Source: Bacillota bacterium
Lineage (GTDB): Bacteria; Bacillota; Clostridia; Acetivibrionales; JAKOSZ01
Reading direction: 5' to 3'
DNA length: 5,435 nucleotides
NCBI GenBank assembly: GCA_029776555.1
Contig: JAKOSZ010000001.1
Span: forward strand, 1-5,435
Translations under genes and position numbers: made by a program
Notes under the pieces: generated by a model
Told to the model about the DNA's origin: nothing
Seen by the model: the letters and a program-made list of their open reading frames with translations, nothing else
The model's database searches: none
In this document: in pieces, positions 1-5,390 of the stretch
Numbering within the stretch: position 1 is the first letter of the stretch
How the letters are laid out: every line of letters starts with the position of its first letter

Positions 1-1718
1 AGTTTAACCAGGGTCTTTATAAGGCTGTTGCAGCTGTTTAAGACCAGGGTCTCCTCCTCCGGGAAGCTGTCTGGGAAACCCAAATCCCCGGCTATCCTGG
101 ACAACTCCCGCATCCTCCTGGACTGCTCCGAAAGGAGCAGCACCGCTGGCAGGGAAGCAACCTTAAGCGCTTCCACCCGGATATTGAGCTTCTCATTTCC
201 GCTGTACTCTCTAAAGAGCTTTTCCAGGGATTCTGTCTCCTCTTTTGAGAGGCTGTCCTCCTGGCTTTGGGTCTCTTTTAAATTCTCCGACAGGTCGGCG
301 TCTATCCTGGCAAACTTTACTCCTCTTTCCCTGAACTCGAGGAACTGCACGAAGTGGACGTCTATGAGGGAAGGCAGTATTACCGCCTCCATCCCGTTGT
401 CCTTAAACATCTTGATATACTGGGCCTGCTGCCTCTCATCGGTCACATAGAAAACCGTGTCCTTTTGCCTGCTGCCGTTTCTTTTGAGGTAATCCTTCAG
501 GGTTACGTAGTCGCCGCCGGTGGTCCTGAATATGATTATGTCCTTGACCCTGTCGTAAAACTTCTCCTCTTTCATGCAGCCGAACTTCACAAAGGGGTGT
601 ATGTCGTCCCAGTAACTGTTGTATTTCTCCCTCTCGTTTTCAAATATGGAAATGAGCTTATCGGCCACCTTCCTGGTAATGTGATTGGATATTTTCCTCA
701 CGCTGTCGTCGGTCTGGAGGAAGCTCCTGGACACGTTGAGAGGCAGGTCGGGACAGTCCAGTACGCCCTTTAACAGGAGCAGGAACTCCGGTATTATCTC
801 TTTTATGTTGTCCGCCACAAACACCTGGTTGTAGAACAGCTTTATCTGCCCATGCAGGGCGTCGAACTCATGCCTTAACCTGGGAAAGTATAGTATTCCC
901 TTCAGGTTCACCGGGTAATCCACGTCCAGGTGTATCCAGAAGAGCGGGTCATCAAACACCCGGAAGGCCTTCCTGTAAAATTCCCTGTATTCCTCATCAG
1001 TGCAGTCCTTAGGCTTTTTAAGCCATAGGGGTCTTGTGTCGTTTATGGGCCTTGCTTCTTCCTCCTTATCTTTGCCCTTTTCCTCGCCGGCGTCTTCCAG
1101 GAAGACTTCATATGGAAGGAAAGAAAAGTACTTCTCCAGCACCTCCCGCATCTTGTAATAGTCTAAGAACTCGGTGCTGTCCTCGGAAAGCCAAAGGGTT
1201 ACCGTGGTTCCCCGCTCGCTCCTGTCCGACCGGTCCATCTCGTAGCTCATGCCGTCGGCGCTTGTCCACCGCACCGCCGCCGCGCCTTTCTGATATGAAA
1301 GGGTGTCTATCTGCACCTTCTCCGAAACCATGAAGGCTGAGTAAAAACCCAGGCCGAAATGCCCTATTATCTGGCTTTCATCGGTTTTATCCCTGTATTT
1401 CTCAAAGAAGTCCACAACCCCGGAAAAGGCTATCTGGTTAATGTATTTCCTGACCTCCTCATCGGTCATTCCAATGCCGTTGTCAATCACCCGGACGGTC
1501 TTATCCTTCTTGTTAACAACCACCTTTATGGAGTATTTGACGTCCTTCTCAACTTCCGCCTCTCCCATGGCAGCCAGTTTCTTAAGCCTGGTTATGGCGT
1601 CGCTGGCGTTGGAGACCAACTCCCTCACAAATATGTCCTTTTCCGAGTACAGCCATTTCTTTATGATAGGAAATATGTTCTCGGTCTGGACGGATATGGT
1701 CCCTCTTTCCCTGGACAA
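1..1718 (-). CDS. htpG: Molecular chaperone HtpG (bacterial Hsp90), C-terminus cut by window edge
   Basis: This is a cytoplasmic ATP-dependent Hsp90 chaperone that helps remodel and refold client proteins. About 572 codons are present; Hsp90 proteins of bacteria usually run a little over 600, so only the end of the C-terminal dimerisation domain is missing. The N-terminal GHKL ATPase domain is clear: E33 and N37 in RELVSNASDA, the DNGIGM loop at 79-84, and the glycine-rich lid GHFGLGFYSAFMV at 119-131. The middle domain shows PLFWIHLDVDYPVNLKGILYFP (about 258-279) and the NVSR motif, whose arginine (about 331) corresponds to the catalytic Arg of the family. A short charged linker (EEKGKDKEEE) lies near 212-221. 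The start is TTG at 1718-1716, giving MSRERGTISVQTENIFPI; no ATG or GTG is in frame nearby. The reading frame is intact to the window edge. A CIRCE operator upstream implies HrcA control. Identification is secure; the TTG start is inferred. Confidence 0.96.
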   Translation of the reverse strand, partial: MSRERGTISVQTENIFPIIKKWLYSEKDIFVRELVSNASDAITRLKKLAAMGEAEVEKDVKYSIKVVVNKKDKTVRVIDNGIGMTDEEVRKYINQIAFSGVVDFFEKYRDKTDESQIIGHFGLGFYSAFMVSEKVQIDTLSYQKGAAAVRWTSADGMSYEMDRSDRSERGTTVTLWLSEDSTEFLDYYKMREVLEKYFSFLPYEVFLEDAGEEKGKDKEEEARPINDTRPLWLKKPKDCTDEEYREFYRKAFRVFDDPLFWIHLDVDYPVNLKGILYFPRLRHEFDALHGQIKLFYNQVFVADNIKEIIPEFLLLLKGVLDCPDLPLNVSRSFLQTDDSVRKISNHITRKVADKLISIFENEREKYNSYWDDIHPFVKFGCMKEEKFYDRVKDIIIFRTTGGDYVTLKDYLKRNGSRQKDTVFYVTDERQQAQYIKMFKDNGMEAVILPSLIDVHFVQFLEFRERGVKFARIDADLSENLKETQSQEDSLSKEETESLEKLFREYSGNEKLNIRVEALKVASLPAVLLLSEQSRRMRELSRIAGDLGFPDSFPEEETLVLNSCNSLIKTLVK

Positions 1719-1725
1719 AGCATAA

Positions 1726-1733
1726 CACCTCCC
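1726..1733 (-). promoter_or_regulatory. Ribosome binding site of htpG (decides TTG start)
   Basis: GGGAGGTG on the minus strand lies nine bases (counted from GGAGG) before the TTG at 1718-1716. An ATG at 1723-1721 is only four bases from GGAGG and opens a different frame that stops after 20 codons, so it is not the htpG start. Confidence 0.8.
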
Positions 1734-1774
1734 ATATACTAGGCCCTTTGGTTAACATGCGGCCGACATACTAT

Positions 1775-1804
1775 ATATTACCTTCGGCTTAAAAACCTTG
1801 TCAA
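1775..1804 (-). promoter_or_regulatory. Probable sigma-A promoter of htpG
   Basis: On the minus strand a perfect TTGACA (1804-1799) is followed by an 18-base spacer and TAATAT (1780-1775). Transcription would start near 1768, giving a leader of about 50 bases before the TTG codon. The adjacent CIRCE element supports a vegetative heat-shock promoter. Confidence 0.75.
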
Positions 1805-1811
1805 GAAAAAC

Positions 1812-1838
1812 CTGGCACTCTGTTAAAGAGAGTGCTGA
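1812..1838 (-). promoter_or_regulatory. CIRCE element, HrcA repressor operator
   Basis: Read on the minus strand the element is TCAGCACTC, nine bases, then GAGTGCCAG. The consensus is TTAGCACTC-N9-GAGTGCTAA, so 15 of 18 arm positions match and the nine-base spacing is exact. It ends eight bases upstream of the htpG -35 box. HrcA binds CIRCE and represses class I heat-shock genes such as groESL and hrcA-dnaK. Here the nearest gene is htpG, so HrcA control of htpG is inferred. The neighbouring radC start is about 300 bases away on the other side and is an unlikely target. Confidence 0.85.
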
Positions 1839-1954
1839 TAAAAACCTCATACCCAGTTCCAATGGGCTGTCGCCGGTTTTTAAACCATTTTACCCCTTTG
1901 CGCCTAAAGACCCTTTTATCCTTCGCGGCCAAGAGACCCCGGCGTTCCTTTCAG

Positions 1955-1977
1955 CCGGATAGAAAAGAGCCGGTGGC
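1955..1977 (+). repeat. Imperfect 23-bp direct repeat, copy 1
   Basis: This matches 2021-2043 at 19 of 23 positions; the shared core is GAAAAGAGCCGG, followed by YGGC. Both copies are preceded by a TTTCA-like sequence. Each copy can form a small CCGG or CCGC...GCGG hairpin. The role is unknown; it could be a protein-binding site or the remains of an extragenic repeat. Confidence 0.55.
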
Positions 1978-2020
1978 GAACTAAAAAATGACAGGACAGG
2001 ATTCTTTACCGGGCTTTTCA

Positions 2021-2043
2021 CCGCACGGAAAAGAGCCGGCGGC
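2021..2043 (+). repeat. Imperfect 23-bp direct repeat, copy 2
   Basis: Second copy of the repeat at 1955-1977, 66 bases further on. Its end merges into GCCGGCGGCTGCCGG, a small GC-rich imperfect dyad, just before the AT-rich radC promoter region. Confidence 0.55.
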
Positions 2044-2093
2044 TGCCGGAGTTTAAATAAATCTTAAGAAGGATATTTGCATTATATGTAGAA

Positions 2094-2099
2094 TATAAT
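2094..2099 (+). promoter_or_regulatory. Candidate -10 box for radC
   Basis: A perfect TATAAT lies 35 bases upstream of the radC start in an AT-rich stretch. No good -35 box is found 16-18 bases upstream (the sequence there reads around GGATAT), so the call rests on the -10 box and its position. Confidence 0.4.
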
Positions 2100-2122
2100 A
2101 AAAAAAGAAAATACTGGTTTAT

Positions 2123-2127
2123 AAGGA
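2123..2127 (+). promoter_or_regulatory. Ribosome binding site of radC
   Basis: AAGGA lies seven bases before the ATG at 2135. It is weaker than the GGAGG sites of the other genes here. Confidence 0.6.
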
Positions 2128-2134
2128 CATTTTT

Positions 2135-2818
2135 ATGCATGAAGGTCACAGGAAGAGGTTAAAAGAGCGCTTTATAAAGGAAGGGCTGGACAGCTTTGAA
2201 CAGCATCAGGTCCTGGAACTGCTCCTGTTTTACGCCATACCCAGGAAAGACACCAACGAACTGGCTCACCGCCTTATAAAGAAGTACGGTTCCCTGGCGG
2301 GGGTATTTGAAGCCGATTTAATAGACCTGGCCGGCGTACCAGGCATGGGTGTCAATTCGGCCCTGCTGCTGTCCTTGATACCCTCTCTGGCAAGGGTTTA
2401 CTTCCGGGACAGGTGGGGAGACAAACCCTTTCTGGGGAGCTCCAACAGGGCGGGGGAATATGCCGTTTCTCTCTTTGCAGGGCGCCAGTATGAGGTCTTC
2501 TATGTCATCTGCCTGGACGCCCAGAACAGGGTAAACCACTCAGCCCTTGTCCATGAGGGCACCATCAATGAAGCGCCCATTTACCCAAGGATAATAGTTG
2601 AAACCGCTTTAAGGCACCAGGCCAACAGCGTCATACTGGCTCACAACCACCCGGGAGGAAGCCTTGTGCCGTCCAGCGCCGATATTGAAGTCACCAGGAA
2701 AATCAGCTCCGTGCTCAACGCCATATCCATAAACGTGGTGGACCACATCATTGTGGCCGGGGATAAATATTTAAGTTTTGCAGAAAAAGGCCTTTTGGAG
2801 CCTCAGCGCAAACTTTAG
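2135..2818 (+). CDS. radC: RadC family protein (JAMM/MPN+ metalloprotein domain)
   Basis: The protein has 227 residues, the usual length for RadC. The N-terminus carries the RadC helical domain (about 5-55), followed by a helix-hairpin-helix-like segment LIDLAGVPGMGVNSALLL (62-79). The JAB/JAMM domain fills the C-terminal half: a candidate metal-site glutamate E120 in QYEVFYVICLD, the GTIN...PR segment at 142-152, then HNHPGG with H170 and H172, and D183 after PSSAD, giving the full H-x-H-(x10)-D zinc ligand set. DHIIV at 203-207 is also typical. Differences from the common form are YPRII where most have HPREI, and HNHPGG where most have HNHPSG; the metal ligands are intact. The molecular role of RadC is not settled; it was named for DNA repair, but the original E. 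coli radC mutant allele maps to recG. No maf or mreB neighbour is seen, unlike in Bacillus. No clear terminator follows it, so read-through into the lipoprotein gene is possible. Confidence 0.95.
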   Translation: MHEGHRKRLKERFIKEGLDSFEQHQVLELLLFYAIPRKDTNELAHRLIKKYGSLAGVFEADLIDLAGVPGMGVNSALLLSLIPSLARVYFRDRWGDKPFLGSSNRAGEYAVSLFAGRQYEVFYVICLDAQNRVNHSALVHEGTINEAPIYPRIIVETALRHQANSVILAHNHPGGSLVPSSADIEVTRKISSVLNAISINVVDHIIVAGDKYLSFAEKGLLEPQRKL

Positions 2819-2943
2819 AACATGCTGTCATTATTGCCGTTTGTTTGTCTTTATCTTCCATTTGTTTCCCCTGCTGCCTTAAACAACGCCATATGCTATT
2901 ATTTTTGCGCTATAAAAAAGCATGGGCCAGAGAAAATAACTTT

Positions 2944-2950
2944 GGAGGTG
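2944..2950 (+). promoter_or_regulatory. Ribosome binding site that fixes the lipoprotein start
   Basis: GGAGGTG lies eight bases (from GGAGG) before the ATG at 2957. The same frame is open back to an ATG at 2822, but that start has no ribosome binding site and would put 45 extra residues ahead of the lipoprotein signal peptide. Confidence 0.85.
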
Positions 2951-2956
2951 TTGCAG

Positions 2957-3505
2957 ATGAAAAAAAGGTTCCAATTGTTTGTATCCTTTGCAACGTGCGC
3001 CATTGTCCTCTTATTACTGCTGGCCGCATGCGCTCCCGGCGGAAGAACTAACCCCAGGACTCCGGATCAGGCTTTAACACCGGACAAAAACAGAAATATG
3101 GGACAAAACCTGGGTACGGACAATAACAGGCTGCTAAGACTGGACGAAAGGAGTCCCGGCGCAGGACAGGGCACCGCCGACACCCAGAGGGCACAAAACA
3201 TCAAGGAAAAGCTTGAAGCCATAAACGGGCTGGGAAACGTAAATGTCGTGGTCATGGACAACACGGCCCTGGTCGGCTACAGTGTGACGGGGGCGGCAGA
3301 CAGGGCGGACAACATTAAAGATGAAGTCGAAAGAACCGCCAGGCAGGCAGACCCTTCCATTACAAGAGTCGTTGCCACCGGTGAAGGCGATGCTGCGGCC
3401 AAGATCGGCCAGCTGGCAAAAGATGCGGCGAACAACAGGCCCATGGACGATATAAGGAACAGGTTCAACCAGCTTATCAATGAAATAAACACTACCGCCA
3501 GCTAA
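2957..3505 (+). CDS. YhcN/YlaJ family sporulation-type lipoprotein
   Basis: A 182-residue secreted lipoprotein. A basic start (MKKR) and hydrophobic stretch (about 7-22) lead to the lipobox LAAC with the lipidated cysteine at C25, so it should be anchored on the outer face of a membrane. Residues 26-75 are polar and rich in Pro, Asn, Gly and Arg, probably a flexible linker. Residues 76-180 match the YhcN/YlaJ pattern: a helix (AQNIKEKLEAI), a strand with VNVVVMDNTALVGYSV, a helix rich in Asp and Glu, then ITRVVATGEGDAAAKIGQLA and a final amphipathic helix. Members in Bacillus are found in spores or made under sporulation control. Which sigma factor acts here cannot be read: a TATAAA at 2911-2916 lacks a clear -35 box and I found no convincing forespore-type promoter. 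It lies 138 bases after radC and ends at a strong terminator. Family assignment is good; the exact role is unknown. Confidence 0.85.
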   Translation: MKKRFQLFVSFATCAIVLLLLLAACAPGGRTNPRTPDQALTPDKNRNMGQNLGTDNNRLLRLDERSPGAGQGTADTQRAQNIKEKLEAINGLGNVNVVVMDNTALVGYSVTGAADRADNIKDEVERTARQADPSITRVVATGEGDAAAKIGQLAKDAANNRPMDDIRNRFNQLINEINTTAS

Positions 3506-3508
3506 ATC

Positions 3509-3556
3509 AAAGGCTTCCTAAAGGCGCTGACCTTCGGAAGCCTTTTCTTCTTTTTC
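3509..3556 (+). terminator. Intrinsic terminator after the lipoprotein gene
   Basis: A ten-base-pair stem AAAGGCTTCC (3509-3518) and GGAAGCCTTT (3536-3545) runs into a T-rich tail (TTTTCTTCTTTTTC). Within the loop AAGG (3521-3524) and CCTT (3531-3534) can extend the pairing. It sits between convergent genes. On the minus strand the stem is followed by GATTTAGC, a poor U-tract, so it is mainly a plus-strand terminator. Confidence 0.85.
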
Positions 3557-3584
3557 TTTGCGTGGTTTGCGGGCTTGAATTGTC

Positions 3585-4418
3585 TCAATCACTTGTAAGG
3601 TGCTGTTTTACGTAATTTTCCACCATCCTGTCAAAGAAGTCCCTTATTGACACAATGGTAGGGTTAGAGGCTGACTCAAACCCAAGCTCTCCTATGTGAG
3701 AGACAGGAAGCACCTTGATTGACGTACCGGAAAGAAAAACACCGTCAAATTCCGCCAGGCGGTTTACTCCTATAAGGGTCTCCACCACTTCAATGTCAAG
3801 CTTCTTGCAAGCGTCAATGACGTATTTCCGGGTAACTCCTTTAAGGACATACTCCGACGGCGCCGTATAGACGTTATTCCCTCTTACAAAAAAGACATTG
3901 GACTTGCTGCCTTCGGTGATTTTCCCGTCAGCGTTTACCAGGAGGACCTCAAACACCCCTTTTTCAGCTATAGCCTTCCTGGTGCGCTCCACATATTCCC
4001 TGTTGTCCAGTTTCAGGTTGGGACTGTTCCTTTCCCACTCTATAAGATCGGTTTTGACTCCCTGCTCCACCTCTTCCCCGGAGGGGTAGTAGCTCTTGCT
4101 TATGTGAAGTCTCCAGCAGCTTTCATTACCTTTTTGGTAGACCGATACCCTCACATTGCAGTTTTTCCTGTCATTTGCCTCTACAACTTTTATAATCCGC
4201 GAGAAAAGCTCCTCCTGGGAAAGGTTGCTGGCAAAGCCGGCCGTTTTCATGGACTCTAGCAGTCGCTCATAGTGGTCTTCCAGGAAAAGCGGCACCCTGT
4301 CGATAATCCTGATTACCTCGTACACTACCGCCTGGTTTTCTATGGGATGCTTTTCCAGCTTTTCGGACGGTACAAGCTGTGCCCCTTCCATAGAAAACCT
4401 GCCGTCGATTTCTCCCAT
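3585..4418 (-). CDS. Fold-type IV PLP-dependent aminotransferase (class IV), substrate unknown
   Basis: A 277-residue cytoplasmic enzyme of the family that includes branched-chain aminotransferase (IlvE), D-amino-acid aminotransferase and aminodeoxychorismate lyase (PabC). Visible motifs are VVYEVIRIIDRVPLFLEDHYERL (31-53), the likely PLP-binding lysine K136 in NSPNLKLDN, ITEGSKSNVFFV (167-178) with E169 that would contact the pyridine nitrogen, GVTRKYVIDA (194-203) for the cofactor phosphate, and LSGTSIKVLPV (229-239). The length is right for the family. The N-terminus is unusual: a diverged stretch (MEGAQLVPSEKLEKHPIENQA) stands where many members have a conserved Gly- and Asp-rich stretch leading to the FE/YE motif. 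The ATG at 4418 was chosen for its GGGGAG site; an in-frame ATG at 4481 has none. No amino-acid or folate genes are adjacent, so context does not identify the reaction. Family is certain; choosing between IlvE-, DAAT- and PabC-like activity is not possible here. Confidence 0.88.
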   Translation of the reverse strand: MGEIDGRFSMEGAQLVPSEKLEKHPIENQAVVYEVIRIIDRVPLFLEDHYERLLESMKTAGFASNLSQEELFSRIIKVVEANDRKNCNVRVSVYQKGNESCWRLHISKSYYPSGEEVEQGVKTDLIEWERNSPNLKLDNREYVERTRKAIAEKGVFEVLLVNADGKITEGSKSNVFFVRGNNVYTAPSEYVLKGVTRKYVIDACKKLDIEVVETLIGVNRLAEFDGVFLSGTSIKVLPVSHIGELGFESASNPTIVSIRDFFDRMVENYVKQHLTSD

Positions 4419-4424
4419 TGTATT

Positions 4425-4432
4425 CACTCCCC
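4425..4432 (-). promoter_or_regulatory. Ribosome binding site that fixes the aminotransferase start
   Basis: GGGGAGTG on the minus strand, with GGGGAG eight bases before the ATG at 4418-4416. It favours the 277-residue protein over a 298-residue version from 4481. Confidence 0.8.
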
Positions 4433-4540
4433 GTATTTTACAAAGGCTCCTGTGCAAAACCTGCTGCATACCTTGCTTCATGTTTTGCCAAGCCCATTAA
4501 ATGAACTCATCTCAAGGTCTCTCTTCGCGGCACCGCCGTT

Positions 4541-4569
4541 GACAGCTTAAAGCGAAGCGAAGACAGCTT
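4541..4569. repeat. Short direct repeat GACAGCTT, 21-bp spacing
   Basis: GACAGCTT occurs at 4541-4548 and 4562-4569, start to start 21 bases, or two helical turns. Between them is AGCGAAGCGAAG, itself a small tandem repeat. It lies downstream of the candidate aminotransferase promoter and could be a regulator site, but eight-base repeats can arise by chance. Confidence 0.35.
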
Positions 4570-4590
4570 TCTATATGTACCATAGAGTAT

Positions 4591-4619
4591 AATATAATTA
4601 TAAAAAAAAAAATTTGCAA
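4591..4619 (-). promoter_or_regulatory. Candidate promoter for the aminotransferase, with T11 spacer
   Basis: On the minus strand TTGCAA (4619-4614) is followed by 17 bases and TATATT (4596-4591). The spacer contains eleven consecutive T (4612-4602). Start of transcription would be near 4584, giving a leader of about 165 bases. The whole 4585-4640 stretch is very AT-rich, so promoter-like words are expected by chance and confidence is moderate. Confidence 0.4.
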
Positions 4620-4663
4620 TAACTTTTTGTATTTATTTTTAAGGCCTGTGAACTAAAATCATA

Positions 4664-5224
4664 TTATTGAAGCGCCAAAGCTATCAGGTATAATATCTTG
4701 GCCGCGCTGCCGGCGTCCATGTTCGTCGCCCACACCACATGTTCTTTGAGATTTTCCCATCTTTCCTCCCTTGTCTTGCCGCTGTCATACGCCTTTTCGA
4801 TGCTGTCTATCCTGCTCAGCAACTGGTCAATTAAGTGGTACAGTATTGTCCCGTCGTTTTTTACGTCATCCCGCGTTTTTTGCAAGGCCCTTGTGAAATT
4901 AGGAACCGGTTTCTTAACCTGGGGCGTTTCCGAAACCTGCTCCCTCGGTCTTTCAGAGCTCTGGCTTTCTTCCCGGGCTTTTGACTTCAGCTCAGACATA
5001 AAAATCTCGAGTTTTCTTTTCAGGATTCTGACATCTTTCAAATAGTCGGTTACTTCAAAATAGGAAAACTCCGTCAGGCCACGCCTTAACTGGAAAATAC
5101 GGGCGGTGTAGTCATTGACAATACTTTCGCAAAGCTTTCTGGCAGCTGCGCGGTCGCCGGAATTAATCACCTCGTCGCACTTTGCAATATCTTCCTCTAC
5201 TTTTTTTAAAAGGTTGTCATTCAT
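4664..5224 (-). CDS. Unrecognised helical protein, 186 residues
   Basis: I do not recognise this protein. It is soluble by appearance, with no signal peptide and no membrane segment; the hydrophobic end (AAKILYLIALAL, 174-185) is short and probably packs within a helical bundle. Residues 1-82 are charged and heptad-like, suggesting long helices or a coiled coil, with EFSYFEVTDYLKDVRILKRKLEIF (52-75) as the most distinctive part. Residues 83-108 are rich in Ser, Glu, Pro, Gln and Lys and look like a flexible linker. Residues 109-186 form a second helical region with TILYHLIDQLLSRIDSIEKAY and ERWENLKEHVVWATNMDAGSAAKI. The two cysteines (C16, C32) make no metal motif. The start is backed by a strong GGAGG site, and composition resembles the neighbouring genes, so it is a real gene. 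It lies 245 bases upstream of the aminotransferase on the same strand; a shared transcript is possible but each appears to have its own control region. No function is proposed. Confidence 0.8.
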   Translation of the reverse strand: MNDNLLKKVEEDIAKCDEVINSGDRAAARKLCESIVNDYTARIFQLRRGLTEFSYFEVTDYLKDVRILKRKLEIFMSELKSKAREESQSSERPREQVSETPQVKKPVPNFTRALQKTRDDVKNDGTILYHLIDQLLSRIDSIEKAYDSGKTREERWENLKEHVVWATNMDAGSAAKILYLIALALQ

Positions 5225-5229
5225 AACCT

Positions 5230-5238
5230 CACCTCCTC
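5230..5238 (-). promoter_or_regulatory. Ribosome binding site of the 186-residue protein gene
   Basis: GAGGAGGTG on the minus strand, with GGAGG seven bases before the ATG at 5224-5222. This is close to ideal and supports strong translation. Confidence 0.85.
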
Positions 5239-5258
5239 GTATAATAGTTTTTGTAAGG

Positions 5259-5319
5259 TTTCAGCAAGCTTTTTTCCAGCTGCAAACCCTAGCGGTATCG
5301 ACCCCAAACTTGCTGGAAA
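5259..5319 (-). promoter_or_regulatory. Leader inverted repeat with two competing pairings
   Basis: In minus-strand RNA terms the 5' arm UUUCCAGCAAG (5319-5309) can pair with CUUGCUGAAA (5268-5259), ten pairs with one bulged C. Alternatively UUUCCAGC (5319-5312) can pair with GCUGGAAA (5280-5273), eight perfect pairs. The two share an arm and exclude each other. The element ends about 20 bases before the ribosome binding site. There is no U-tract, so control of translation or a DNA-level site is more likely than termination. It matches no riboswitch class that I recognise. A weak promoter (TTGAGG 5354-5349, 16 bases, TAATTA 5332-5327) could start a transcript just ahead of it. Confidence 0.5.
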
Positions 5320-5340
5320 TTGATCTTAATTACCCACCTC

Positions 5341-5362
5341 GAAGGCTCCCTCAATAGCCTTC
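5341..5362. repeat. Perfect 7-bp inverted repeat, 8-base loop
   Basis: GAAGGCT (5341-5347) and AGCCTTC (5356-5362) flank CCCTCAAT. It lies upstream of the leader element and overlaps the weak candidate -35 box there. No T-run follows on either strand. Confidence 0.5.
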
Positions 5363-5390
5363 TTCAAAGCCTATCTTACATAGTCACATA

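Larger units (their letters stand above)
1839..2093. other. Intergenic region between divergent htpG and radC, no gene seen
   Basis: No open frame with a ribosome binding site is present on either strand. The left part contains a short palindrome, GGTTTTTAAACC, at 1875-1886. The right part is richer in CCGG and GCCGG and holds the direct repeat pair listed separately. A degenerate third copy may sit near 1924-1945 (it shares AAGAG and a CCCCGGCG-like tail), but this is weak. No terminator with a T-run, riboswitch or RNA gene was recognised. Confidence 0.5.

Noticed and set aside
28..773. Plus-strand open frames of about 140 residues opposite htpG
   Set aside because: They lie antisense to a fully conserved Hsp90 frame, lack ribosome binding sites and resemble no protein.
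1034..1742. Three more plus-strand open frames opposite the start of htpG
   Set aside because: Antisense shadows of the ATPase and middle domains; low-complexity or unrecognisable translations.
2822..2956. N-terminal extension of the lipoprotein from an ATG at 2822
   Set aside because: No ribosome binding site; it would bury the lipoprotein signal peptide 45 residues in, while the ATG at 2957 has an excellent site.
4419..4481. Longer aminotransferase from an ATG at 4481
   Set aside because: No ribosome binding site there, and the extra 21 residues look non-conserved; GGGGAG precedes the ATG at 4418.
4541..4593. Plus-strand promoter from TTGACA (4539-4544) or TATAAT (4588-4593)
   Set aside because: The two boxes are 43 bases apart, neither has a partner at proper spacing, and no plus-strand gene lies downstream.
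5284..5320. T-box or guanidine (ykkC) riboswitch, because of GGGGUCGAUACCGC and CUAGGGUU in the leader
   Set aside because: The T-box core needs UGGNACCGCG and a following terminator, and ykkC needs further conserved blocks; none is present.
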